NCBI GenBank assembly: GCA_020847975.1
Contig: JADLBD010000282.1
Location: 16,400-80,399, forward strand
Direction: 5' to 3'
Length of the DNA: 64,000 nucleotides
DNA from: Bryobacterales bacterium
GTDB lineage: Bacteria > Acidobacteriota > Terriglobia > Bryobacterales > Bryobacteraceae
Part shown: piece after piece, positions 8,659-17,500 of the stretch
How positions within the stretch are numbered: the first letter of the stretch is position 1
Layout: the number at the start of each line of letters is the position of its first letter
The notes under the pieces: generated by a model
What the model was told of the DNA's origin: nothing
Database searches by the model: none
What the model saw: the letters and a program-made list of their open reading frames with translations, nothing else
Position numbers and translations under genes: made by a program

Positions 8659-11600
8659 ATGGATTCCACCGCCATGAGCCGTCTCTTTCTGCTTCTGCTC
8701 CCGGCCCTTCTCTTCGGCCAGTCCACCGGCACCATTCTCGGCACGGTCTCCGATTCCACCGGCGCCGTGGTACCGGCGACCGTTATGAAGGTGGTCAACA
8801 TTCTGACTTCTCAGCAATGGGAGGCGGCCTCCGATGCCGCGGGCCGCTTCGGCTTCCCGCGGCTGCCCGTCGGCGACTATAAGCTCGAGGCCTCCCACGC
8901 CGGATTCCGCCAGTTCCGCTCTGAGGCCATTCATCTCGACGCCGATCAGACCCGCGCGGCCAACATCGTGCTCGAAATCGGCCAGACCTCGGAGTCCGTC
9001 ACCGTAACGGGCGCGGTCGGACTGGTAGAAACGGTCGGCGGCACCATCAAGGAAGTCGTGGACGAGAAGCGTATCAACGAACTGCCGCTCAACGGCCGCA
9101 ACCCGCTCCAGTTGCAGCTTCTCATTCCCGGCGCCGTGCCGAGCACGGGCAGCGTGAGCCTGGCGCAGAATACCACCATCAGCGTCAACGGCGCGCGCGG
9201 GAACCAGAACAACTACATGCTGGACGGCGGCGACAACAACGACCCGCTCACGAATTCGGCCTCCATCGTGCCCAACCCCGACGCGCTCGAAGAGTTCAGC
9301 ATCCTCACCAACAACTTCAGCGCCGAATACGGCCGCAATACCGGCGCGGTCGTCAACGCCATCACCAAGTCGGGCACCAACGAATATCACGCGTCACTCT
9401 ATGAATTCGTCCGCAATGACGCATTCGATGCACGCAACTTCTTCTCGCTGGTGACGCCCAAACTGCGCCGCAACCAGTTCGGCGGAACCCTCGGCGGGCC
9501 CGTGCAGATCCCGCGCATCTTCAACGGCCACGACCGGACGTTCTTCTTCTTCTCTTACGAGGGCGTGCGGGAGCGGCGGGCGAACACGTTCTCGAGCCTG
9601 GTTGTTCCGACGGCTCTGGAGCGCGCGGGCAACTTCAGCCAGTCCGCCCGCAAACCTACCGACCCGCTGACGAAGTCGCCGTTCCCCGGCGGCATCATCC
9701 CCGCCACGCGCTTCGACGCCGCGGCAGTCAACTTCATCAACGCGCTCGTCCCGCTGCCCAATACCCCGAGCGGACAGCACATCTTCAACACGCCGCAGAA
9801 CCTCGACGCCGACCAGATCATGGCCCGCGGCGACCATCAGATCACTTCGAAGCAGCGGCTCACAGCGCGCGTGTTCTACGAATGGGAGAGCACCTTCCTG
9901 ACCGCCGGTCTGCCGAAACTGCACTCGTCCACCGGCTTTCACACCTATAACGTGATGGCGAACCATACGGACATCATCTCGCCCGGGCTGCTCAATACCG
10001 CGCAGTTCACCTTCGGCCGCGTACTGATCGAGCGCGGGCCGCTGCCCGTCGAAGGCGATGTCACCTATCAGTCGCTTGGCCTGAAGGTTCACTCCGACAC
10101 GCCCCAATTCGCGCAGAACTGGCGCGGATCCGTCTCCGGCTTCTGGAATATGAACCAGGACAACCAGGTGAACATCGACCGCCGCACCTACCAGGCCACG
10201 GAACAGCTCTCCTGGACACACGGCGGGCACATGGTCAAGCTCGGCGGCGAGGTGCGCTTCACCCAGAGCGATCGCGTCACCGCCAACCTCACCGACCCGC
10301 AATTCACCTTCAACGGCACTTTCGCCGTAAACCCGTTCGCCGACTTCCTGCTCGGCCTGCCGGCCAACATGAACCAGGGGTCGCTGCGGCAGAACCAGGG
10401 CCGCGGCCGCGTCTTCTCGCTCTTCATTCAGGACGATTGGAAAGTCCGGTCTGATTTGACTCTCTCGATAGGGCTGCGGTACGAGCCGTTTTTCCCGCTC
10501 TTCGATGCCGGCGGCCAGATGTCCGTCTTTCGCGCCGGGCAGCAATCCACGGTTTACCCGACCGCGCCCGTTGGACTTCTCTATGCCGGCGACCCCGGCG
10601 TGCCGCGCGGCGGCGCCCCCAACGATTGGAACAACCTCGGCCCGCGCTTCGGCTTCGCCTGGTCGCCGTTCAGCAGCAAGAAGACCAGCGTGCGCGGCGC
10701 CTACGGCATCTTCTACGACACGCCCGACTATTACCAGCTCACGGCTTTTGCCAACACGCAGCCGTTCTCAATGCAGTTGCAGGTCAATCAGCCATACAGC
10801 TTTTCCGATCCGTACCATGGCCGCGCCGACCCGTTCCCCTACAAGCCGCCGGCCACCCAGGAGGAGCGGAAGAAGTTCGCGTTCACGCTTCCGGCGACCA
10901 TCGGCGAATCGCTGGATGCGCACGTGGTGGATGCCTACGTCCAGCAGTGGAACTTCAACATCCAGCAGGAAACCGTAAAGCACATAGTGCTCACTGCCGG
11001 GTACGTCGGCTCCAAAGGCACGCACCAGCCGCTCCAGCGCGAGCTCAATCCGGCGATCTACCGCCCCGGTGCGACGCTTGCGAATATCGACCAGCGCCGC
11101 ATCTACGCGCCGGCGCTGGCGAGCATCGCGGATTACGAATCGATCGGCTTCTCGAGCTACCATGCGCTCCAGCTTTCGCTCAACAAACGCTTCAGCGGCC
11201 ACTATACGGTGCTGGCGAACTACACCTTCGCGAAATCGCTGGACAACGGTTCGCTCGATACCTTTGGCGGCTGGCAGAATCCGATGGACCTGCGCGCCGA
11301 AAAAGGTCCGTCCGATTACGACGTCCGCAAGCGGTTCGTCGCGTCGTTCCTATACCAAGTCCACTCGCCGCCGGCTCGAAGGGCCAAGGCGATCCTCGGA
11401 GGGTGGCAGGTAAACGGCATCTTTACGGCCCAAAGCGGAACGCCGTTCAACGTCGTCAGCGGCAAGGACCAGGCGCTTTCTGGTACAGGATCACAGCGGC
11501 CGAATCTCGTTGGCAGCCCCAATCCGGACACCGGCCGATCGCGTGCCGAACTGATCGAGCAGTACTTCAACCCCGCGGCGTTCGCGCTGCCCGCAGTGGG

Positions 11601-11847
11601 CCAATACGGCAACCTCGGCCGCAACACGATGTACGGCCCCGGCCGCTGGAATCTCGACGCTTCCGTGTTCCGCAATTTCGACTTGCGCGAGCATATGCGC
11701 CTGCAATTCCGCGCCGAAAGCTTCAACACGCTGAATCACGCGAACCTCGGGAATCCGGTGGCCAATATCGGTACGGCGACGGTCGGCCGCATTCTTTCGG
11801 CCACCGAGCCTCGGATTCTGCAACTCGCCCTGAAACTGATCTACTGA
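8659..11847 (+). CDS. TonB-dependent receptor, Oar-like with N-terminal CNA-B domain (receptor 2)
   Basis: This 1062-residue outer-membrane protein has a signal peptide (SRLFLLLLPALLFGQS), a CNA-B-like domain (about 25-110), a plug-like region with LPLNGRNPLQLQLL and NNYMLDGGDNNDPLT, and a barrel ending LKLIY. I chose the ATG at 8659 with GTAGGGGGT just upstream. The ATG at 8674 gives the same signal peptide and has the better spacing from that sequence. Upstream codons in the same frame are antisense to the mscL promoter region and are not used. The PD40 gene starts one base after the stop (TGATATG), so the two are co-transcribed. Third codon positions are mostly C, unlike receptors 3 and 4. 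Confidence 0.93.
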   Translation: MDSTAMSRLFLLLLPALLFGQSTGTILGTVSDSTGAVVPATVMKVVNILTSQQWEAASDAAGRFGFPRLPVGDYKLEASHAGFRQFRSEAIHLDADQTRAANIVLEIGQTSESVTVTGAVGLVETVGGTIKEVVDEKRINELPLNGRNPLQLQLLIPGAVPSTGSVSLAQNTTISVNGARGNQNNYMLDGGDNNDPLTNSASIVPNPDALEEFSILTNNFSAEYGRNTGAVVNAITKSGTNEYHASLYEFVRNDAFDARNFFSLVTPKLRRNQFGGTLGGPVQIPRIFNGHDRTFFFFSYEGVRERRANTFSSLVVPTALERAGNFSQSARKPTDPLTKSPFPGGIIPATRFDAAAVNFINALVPLPNTPSGQHIFNTPQNLDADQIMARGDHQITSKQRLTARVFYEWESTFLTAGLPKLHSSTGFHTYNVMANHTDIISPGLLNTAQFTFGRVLIERGPLPVEGDVTYQSLGLKVHSDTPQFAQNWRGSVSGFWNMNQDNQVNIDRRTYQATEQLSWTHGGHMVKLGGEVRFTQSDRVTANLTDPQFTFNGTFAVNPFADFLLGLPANMNQGSLRQNQGRGRVFSLFIQDDWKVRSDLTLSIGLRYEPFFPLFDAGGQMSVFRAGQQSTVYPTAPVGLLYAGDPGVPRGGAPNDWNNLGPRFGFAWSPFSSKKTSVRGAYGIFYDTPDYYQLTAFANTQPFSMQLQVNQPYSFSDPYHGRADPFPYKPPATQEERKKFAFTLPATIGESLDAHVVDAYVQQWNFNIQQETVKHIVLTAGYVGSKGTHQPLQRELNPAIYRPGATLANIDQRRIYAPALASIADYESIGFSSYHALQLSLNKRFSGHYTVLANYTFAKSLDNGSLDTFGGWQNPMDLRAEKGPSDYDVRKRFVASFLYQVHSPPARRAKAILGGWQVNGIFTAQSGTPFNVVSGKDQALSGTGSQRPNLVGSPNPDTGRSRAELIEQYFNPAAFALPAVGQYGNLGRNTMYGPGRWNLDASVFRNFDLREHMRLQFRAESFNTLNHANLGNPVANIGTATVGRILSATEPRILQLALKLIY

Positions 11848-11848
11848 T

Positions 11849-12742
11849 ATGCGGACCCTGACAATCCTACTCATCTCCGCTGCCGCCGCCGTCGCGGCGG
11901 AATACCGCCACCCGATCGTCTTCGGACGCGGCCACAACGACGAGAACGGCAAGCCCATCCTCCAGTCCAAGATCTGGATCATGGAGGAAGACGGCTCTAA
12001 TCAACGCCAGCTCACTCATGGCGAAACCTACGACGATCACCCGTCGATGTATTCCGACCTCCACCACGTGCTCTACTCCGAATTCCCGGTCAACGCGCTG
12101 AAGGTCGAGGCCGGCGCGAAGCTGATCAAGCTGGATATTTACACCGGCCAGCGTGAGGTGGTCGCGGAAGTGCCCGGCTGCGCGCTGCATCATGCGTCGC
12201 TGTCGCCCATCGCCGACGTGCTCGCCTATCACAAGGACTGCGGCAAGAAGCACGAAGAGTGGGTCGGCTGGGGCGCAGGCGCTTACCGGGTTACGACCGC
12301 CGCAAGCAACGGCGTCGCCGTGCCGGATGGCATCTTCTTCATGCACGAGATCAACAAAGGCGGCGCCGCGCGCTTCGTCTCTCTGATGCGCATGTGGGGC
12401 CACGGCGCGGGCGCGCGCATGCTCGAACTCACCGATGACGAGCACCTCCATCGCCGTCCCGCCATTTCCCCGGACGGCGCCAAGCTCGCCTGGCAGACCA
12501 ACATGAACGGCAAAGACGACGAGATCTACCTCGCCAATATCGACGGCAAGAACCCGGTGAACCTGACCAACGCTCCCGGCGACGACGGCCATCCGTGGTT
12601 CTCGCGCGACGGCAGGACCATCGTCTTCGAATCGAACCGCACCGGCGCCTGGGAGATCTGGAAAGTGGATCTCGCATCGAAGAAGTTCACCCAACTCACC
12701 CACGGCGGGAAGAAGTTCGAGAGCACGCGCCCCAGGATGTAA
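11849..12742 (+). CDS. Secreted PD40/TolB-like beta-propeller protein
   Basis: This 297-residue protein has a signal peptide (RTLTILLISAAAAVAAE) followed by WD40-like/PD40 blades. Typical repeat signatures are WIMEEDGSNQRQLTHG near residue 47, SPDGAKLAWQTN near 208 and SRDGRTIVFESNRTGAWE near 248. Such propellers resemble the TolB C-terminal domain and act as binding or scaffold modules in the periplasm or on the cell surface. A His-rich central section (DDEHLHRRP, KKHEEW) is notable. The gene starts one base after the stop of receptor 2, so the protein is probably that receptor's partner. A catalytic role, for example as a carbohydrate lyase of a propeller family, cannot be excluded. Confidence 0.8.
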   Translation: MRTLTILLISAAAAVAAEYRHPIVFGRGHNDENGKPILQSKIWIMEEDGSNQRQLTHGETYDDHPSMYSDLHHVLYSEFPVNALKVEAGAKLIKLDIYTGQREVVAEVPGCALHHASLSPIADVLAYHKDCGKKHEEWVGWGAGAYRVTTAASNGVAVPDGIFFMHEINKGGAARFVSLMRMWGHGAGARMLELTDDEHLHRRPAISPDGAKLAWQTNMNGKDDEIYLANIDGKNPVNLTNAPGDDGHPWFSRDGRTIVFESNRTGAWEIWKVDLASKKFTQLTHGGKKFESTRPRM

Positions 12743-12766
12743 TGGTAAAATCGCCCCAAAGGCGGA

Positions 12767-12913
12767 CTATGTATCGAGCCTGATTCCGCCGCTGAGCGTC
12801 TCATGGGCTTCGTCCACTTGCGCCAACAGCGCGATGTCCCGGGCTGTATAGATGCATAGTGGCCATTCGGGATTGCATTCGCACGCCGGCTTTGGGTAAA
12901 AAGGATTGGCGTC
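12767..12913 (-). pseudogene. Truncated transposase/integrase remnant
   Basis: Read on the minus strand, this otherwise unexplained gap encodes 48 uninterrupted residues with clear protein character: first NPFYPKPACECNPEWP, then IYTARDIALLAQVDEAHETL, then SG, an unrelated IRLDT and a TAG stop. From memory, this matches the N-terminal part of integrase-core transposases frequent in acidobacteria, in which SG is followed by a PAT...ILERE segment that is missing here. There is no start codon upstream before the antisense of the next gene. It looks like the truncated relic of an insertion sequence, and it is too short for normal gene calling. The family assignment rests on recall and needs a search. 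Confidence 0.5.
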
Positions 12914-12934
12914 TTTAATTTTTGGAGGACAACG

Positions 12935-13168
12935 ATGATCACGTGCCCTGTGTGTGATGCCACCATCGATGTGGATGAAGAAGATCTGGATGAAGGCGAT
13001 CCTCTAAGCTGCGATGAGTGCGGCGCAAGCCTCCATGTGGTGAGTGTTTCACCGCTGGAGTTGGAGTCGGATGATGAATCCGACGAGGACGACGACGAAG
13101 ACTTTGACGAGTACGACGAAGAGGACGAGGACGAAGAAGACGAGGAGGAGGAAGAGGAGGACTGGTAG
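12935..13168 (+). CDS. LysW-like zinc ribbon with long acidic tail
   Basis: This 77-residue cytoplasmic protein has a two-CxxC zinc ribbon (C4, C7, C26, C29) followed by GASLHVVSVSPLELE, which closely matches LysW. LysW is the small acidic carrier that protects amino groups in lysine/arginine biosynthesis. The LysW C-terminus EDWGE, whose last Glu is the attachment site, is represented here only by EDW before the TAG stop. Between ribbon and EDW sits an inserted stretch (about 46-75) of almost pure Asp/Glu. GGAGG at 12924 is well spaced from the ATG. It heads a four-gene run with gaps of about 6 bases. No lysX, lysZ or other amino-acid biosynthesis gene is nearby, so a carrier role is doubtful. 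Confidence 0.85.
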   Translation: MITCPVCDATIDVDEEDLDEGDPLSCDECGASLHVVSVSPLELESDDESDEDDDEDFDEYDEEDEDEEDEEEEEEDW

Positions 13169-13174
13169 ACCGGA

Positions 13175-13570
13175 ATGACGCGTAGAGGGATGGTTCGTAC
13201 GCTTCTGGGTGTTCCGGCCGGCGCTTTGACCTTAAGCGCGGGCAAGAGGCCGGAGAAGGGCAAACCCGGCTACGCCACCATCGCCGGCACCGTCTTTCGC
13301 GATCCCGGCTTCGCCTTTGCGGGTGCTTCCATCGTTCTGCAACCGGATGCCGAAGCGGGGACGTCTGTCAAGGTGAAGGTGAAGAAGATGAAGGCTGTTT
13401 CCGATAGTCGCGGCGAATTCGCCTTCCACGTGCCGGCGGCGCCGATGCGCTACAAGTTGAGCGTCAGCGCCCAAGGCTATGTCAGCGAGGAGCGCTCCGT
13501 GACGATTTCCGGGGAAGAGCGTCAGGATGTTTACTTCACACTGAAGGCCGGCAAGGAGGGATCCCAATGA
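13175..13570 (+). CDS. Small secreted CNA-B/carboxypeptidase-regulatory-like protein
   Basis: This 131-residue protein starts with a Tat-like or Sec leader (MTRRGMVRTLLGVPAGALTLSAG). A single beta-sandwich of the carboxypeptidase-regulatory type follows: ATIAGTVFRDPGFAFAGASI, then a strand rich in Lys/Val (KVKVKKMKAV), then SRGEFAFHVPAAPMRYKLSV and AQGYVSEERSV. Such domains mediate surface or periplasmic interactions rather than catalysis. It starts 6 bases after the zinc-ribbon stop and overlaps the next gene by ATGA, so the genes are transcribed and probably translated together. The specific role is unknown. Confidence 0.75.
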   Translation: MTRRGMVRTLLGVPAGALTLSAGKRPEKGKPGYATIAGTVFRDPGFAFAGASIVLQPDAEAGTSVKVKVKKMKAVSDSRGEFAFHVPAAPMRYKLSVSAQGYVSEERSVTISGEERQDVYFTLKAGKEGSQ

Positions 13571-13962
13571 AAAGGAAACTGATCGGGCTAATGGCCTTTA
13601 CCGCGTTTGCCGTGCTGCCGGGGCAGATTGTGCCTCAGCAGCAGGCTCCGCCACTGTTCAAGGGCGATAAGAAGGATAAGGACCGGGACAGCAAGACGCG
13701 CAGTTTGAATGGAATCGTCTACGACGACAAAGGCAACCCGGCGGACTCGGCGATTGTACAACTGAAGGACACGAAATCGCTGCAGGTGCGATCGTTTATC
13801 ACTAAAGACGATGGCGCGTACCGGTTCTACGGCCTGAGCAAGGATGTCGACTACCAGGTGAAAGCCGAGCGCAAGGACCATGCGAGTGATGTGAAGACGC
13901 TCAGCGTATTCGATTCCCGGAAAGCCGCGGTCATCAACCTGAAGATGGATCAGAAGAAGTAG
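13567..13962 (+). CDS. Small secreted CNA-B/carboxypeptidase-regulatory-like protein, second copy
   Basis: This 131-residue protein has a signal peptide (MKRKLIGLMAFTAFAVLPGQ), a charged Lys/Asp linker (FKGDKKDKDRDSKTR) and one regulatory-like beta-sandwich with LNGIVYDDKGNPADSAIVQL, DDGAYRFYGLSKDVDYQV and the closing strand KAAVINLKMDQ. It has the same length and fold as the preceding protein but only distant sequence similarity, consistent with an old duplication. Its ATG overlaps the previous stop (ATGA), and the thioredoxin-like gene follows after 6 bases. It probably acts outside the cytoplasm beside the TlpA-like protein. Confidence 0.78.
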   Translation: MKRKLIGLMAFTAFAVLPGQIVPQQQAPPLFKGDKKDKDRDSKTRSLNGIVYDDKGNPADSAIVQLKDTKSLQVRSFITKDDGAYRFYGLSKDVDYQVKAERKDHASDVKTLSVFDSRKAAVINLKMDQKK

Positions 13963-13968
13963 GCGCGA

Positions 13969-14436
13969 ATGAAGTTGGCAACCATGCTGCTGATGGCAGC
14001 CCTCCTTTCACCTGCCGCGGGACTCGCTCCGCTCAACGAAGGGGCCTATTCGAAGATGGTGGCGGCGAACAAAGGGAAGGTAGTGCTGGTAAACTTCTGG
14101 GCCACCTATTGCGTTCCCTGCCGCGCCGAGATGCCGGCTCTGGTGAAGATGTACGAGCGTCTCAAGTCGCGTGGATTCGTGTTTGTCACGGTGTCCGCCG
14201 ATGAGCCGGAAGACGAAGGGAAGGCTCAGACGTTTCTCGACCAGAACAAGGCTCCCTCACCGCGCTATCTCCGGAAGGCGGCAAGTGAGGACGCCTTCCT
14301 CAGCGCCGTCGATCCCAAATGGAGCGGAGCGCTGCCGGCGACGTTTCTCTATGACCGCAGCGGGAAAAAGGTGAAGGCGCTGTTTGGAGAATCCGACCTC
14401 AAAGCCCTCGAGGCGGCGATCATCAAACTGCTGTAA
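13969..14436 (+). CDS. TlpA/ResA-like thioredoxin-fold protein, exported
   Basis: This 155-residue protein has a signal sequence (MKLATMLLMAALLSPAAG) and a TlpA-type thioredoxin domain. The active site FWATYCVPC gives C48 and C51, the cis-Pro loop is ALPATFLYD, and the family insert lies around FVTVSADEPEDEG. The family reduces or oxidises disulfides outside the cytoplasm, for example in cytochrome maturation. It is the last gene of the zinc-ribbon/CNA-B run. The consensus promoter of receptor 3 starts 10 bases after its stop, so receptor 3 can be expressed on its own. Confidence 0.85.
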   Translation: MKLATMLLMAALLSPAAGLAPLNEGAYSKMVAANKGKVVLVNFWATYCVPCRAEMPALVKMYERLKSRGFVFVTVSADEPEDEGKAQTFLDQNKAPSPRYLRKAASEDAFLSAVDPKWSGALPATFLYDRSGKKVKALFGESDLKALEAAIIKLL

Positions 14437-14445
14437 GACTCCCTG

Positions 14446-14474
14446 TTGACGGCCTTTGGGCAGGTCAGTATAAT
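14446..14474 (+). promoter_or_regulatory. Near-perfect sigma70 promoter for receptor 3
   Basis: TTGACG (14446-14451) and TATAAT (14469-14474) are separated by exactly 17 bases, matching the bacterial consensus at 11 of 12 positions. The expected start near 14481 leaves a leader of about 90 bases before the ATG at 14569. This is the strongest promoter-like sequence I found in the window. Confidence 0.75.
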
Positions 14475-14568
14475 TCCCAATACGATCGGGGTCACATATG
14501 TGTCGCGGCGCCTGCTCGCCGCTCTGTCGCGGCAGGTGCGCTGGGGCTGGATTCACCAAAGAGGACAA

Positions 14569-17500
14569 ATGAAACGGATTCTGATGGTTGTGCTCTTGAC
14601 GCTCGCCGTGGGCGTTCCCGGCATGGCGCAGGTCTTGTATGGATCTTTGACCGGAATCGTTCGTGACCCGGCTGGGGCGGTTGTCCCCGGCGCATCGGCG
14701 AAGTTACGCAACGCGGCCACGGCTCAGGAATTCTCTACCGTTACCAACGATGCTGGCAGCTACACGTTCGTGAACCTTCCGGCAGGAACGTATGAGCTGA
14801 CGGTGAGCGCCGCGGGATTTCGCACTCTCGCGCAGCGCGACATCGTGATTACCGTAAACACGGTGCGACGCGAAGACCTGACGCTCGAGATCGGCCAGGT
14901 CACCGAGCGTGTGACTGTGGAGGCCGGCACAGTGGCGCTGCAGGCCGACAAAGCCGACGTGCACACCGAACTCGGCTCGCACGATGTGATCAACATGCCG
15001 CTGCCGCACTATCGCAACTACCAGAGCCTGATCAACCTGGTGCCTGGAGCGACTCCGGGCGTCTACCAGAATTCCATTCAGGCCGCTCCGGCGCGTGCTC
15101 TGTCGACCAACGTAAACGGCGTGAATCGCAACAACAACAGCACGCGCATCGACGGCGCGCTGAGCGTCTTCCTCTGGCTTCCTCACCACACCGCTTACAT
15201 TCCTCCCGCTGAAACCATCGAGGCGGTGAACGTTGCCACCAACAACTTCGACGCCGAGCAGGGACTGGCGGGCGGAGCGGCGATTACGGTGATTACCAAG
15301 TCCGGCACCAACGACTTCCATGGCTCGGCGTGGGCGTTTAATGACAACGCCGCCCTACAGGCCAAGAACTTCTTCAACACCGCGGCCAAACCGAAGAACA
15401 ACAACAATATAGACGGCGTGACCGCGGGCGGCGCGATCCGCAAGAACAAGCTGTTCTACTTCGCCGGCTGGGAAGCCGTCCATGAGTTGCAGGGCGCGAC
15501 CAACCGCTACACGGTACCCACCGCCGATCAGAAGGCCGGAAATTTCTCGGCATACAACACCGTGATCTACGATCCGGCCACGGGCCAGGCGAGCGGCGCC
15601 GGACGAACGCCGTTTGCGCAAAACACGATTCCGCTGAGCCGCCAGAGCGCCATTTCGCGGAAGATTCAGGATCTGATTCCGCTGCCGAACCAGGCGGGAG
15701 TGGCCTCGAACTTCCTGGGCAACGGTTCGCAGCGGCTGGACAAGAACAATCTTGACACCAAGATAAACTGGAACCGCACCGCCGAGAACATGATCTGGGG
15801 CAAGTACTCGATCATGCAAGCATCGGTGGGATGCGATCCGGCTTTCGGCCAAGGGGGAGGCGGAGCGCTCTGTCCTTCGGGAAGCGCCATCGGGACGGGA
15901 GACTTGCGGACGCAGGTGGCGACTGTGGGAAGCACCCTGATCCTCTCGCCGCGGTTCCTGTGGGACGGTTTGGTGGGCTGGACCCGGCAGGGCCAGTCGA
16001 TCGTCAGCTTCGGCTACGGTAAGTTCTACGGGAAGGAGTTGGGCATCCCGGGCGTGAATGGCGGCAACTCGGACATCCGCGACAGCGGAGCGCCGCAGAT
16101 CGGCATCAGCGGGTACACGAACTTTCTCAGCGACACCGACACGCGGCCGTTTTTCGCGCACGACATGTCGTGGACCACGCAGCAGAACTTCTCGCTCACC
16201 CGCACGCGTCACGACATCCGCTTCGGCTTCGAGGGCGTCCGTCACACCCTGAACCACTACAACCCCGATGGCGGCGGCTTCGGCGGACCGATGGGAGGTT
16301 TCACGTTCTCGCAGGGCATCACGTCTATCCCCAGTGCGACGCTCACGCAGTTCAACTCGTACGCGTCCTACCTGCTTGGCTTGCCGCAAACCGAGCGCCG
16401 CTCGGTGCAGAGAGAAGTCATGACGGCATACAACTGGCAACTCGCCTGGTACGTGCGCGACCGGTGGCAGCTCACGCCGAAACTCACCGCGTCGCTGGGG
16501 GTTCGCTACGAGTTATTCCCGCTCCAGACGCGAGGCGGCCGCGGCGGGCTCGAAGGATACGATCCAACCACGAATCTCGTTTCGATCGGCGGAATCAACA
16601 ACATTCCGCCGGGGTTGGGGATCAGCACCAGCCACAAGCTCTTCGCGCCGCGCGCCGGCTTGGCGTACCGGCTGAACAACTCGACGGTGATTCGCAGCGG
16701 CTATGGCATCAGCTATAACCCGATGCCCCTGGCGCGCCCTCTGCGCGGCTTCTTCCCGCTGACCTTCAACGCCACCTTCAACTCCGCGAACTCCTTCCAG
16801 CCCGTGGGTCCGTTTGATCAGGGCATCCCCACCATCGTCTTTCCGGATATCAGCAGCGGCAAGGCTGCGCTCCCGGCAACGGCCCAGATGCGCTTTATCA
16901 GCGGCAACGAATTGAAACGCGGCTACGTGGAGTCCTGGAACTTCACCATCGAGCGGGAGTTGCCGCACGCGGTTACATTTTCGGCGGCCTACGTCGGCAC
17001 CCAGACGGTGCGCAGTTTCGCGGACCGGGAAATTAACGCCGCGGCGCCCGGCGCGGGCACGGCCGGCCGGCCATTGAATGTGTTGTTCGGCCATAGCGTG
17101 GATACGTGGGCCTGGAACGGCTATCTGAGCGCGAACTATCATGCGGCGCAGTTCGCCTTCAACCGCCGCGCCACCCACGGCCTCACCCTCAAGGGCGCGT
17201 ACACGTTTTCGAAGGCGATCAACTGGACTGACGAGGATGGCTGGACGGGAACCATCGCCTGGAACTGGGCTCCGGTCTTCGGACGCAACCGTGCGCTGGC
17301 CGGCTACGATATTCCGCACACATTGCAGGTCGGTTTCGTATACGAACTGCCTGCCGGAAAGGGAAAGCCCTTCGCGCAATCCGGCGTGGCGCGCTGGATT
17401 CTCGGGGACTGGCAGCTCAACGGCGTTTTCGCGTCATTCCAGGGCAGGCCGTTTACCGTCGGCGCCGCGCAGGGGGCTTTGAATGCTCCCGGCAACACGC

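Noticed and set aside
9394..10545. 383-codon minus strand open frame
   Set aside because: It is antisense to receptor 2, with shadow-frame composition.
12891..12919. Promoter-like TTGGGT-16-TTTAAT before the zinc-ribbon gene
   Set aside because: The predicted start would fall inside the ribosome-binding site, leaving no usable leader.
13070..13160. Purine-rich repetitive DNA as a microsatellite
   Set aside because: It is explained by the Asp/Glu codons of the acidic tail; the units are irregular.
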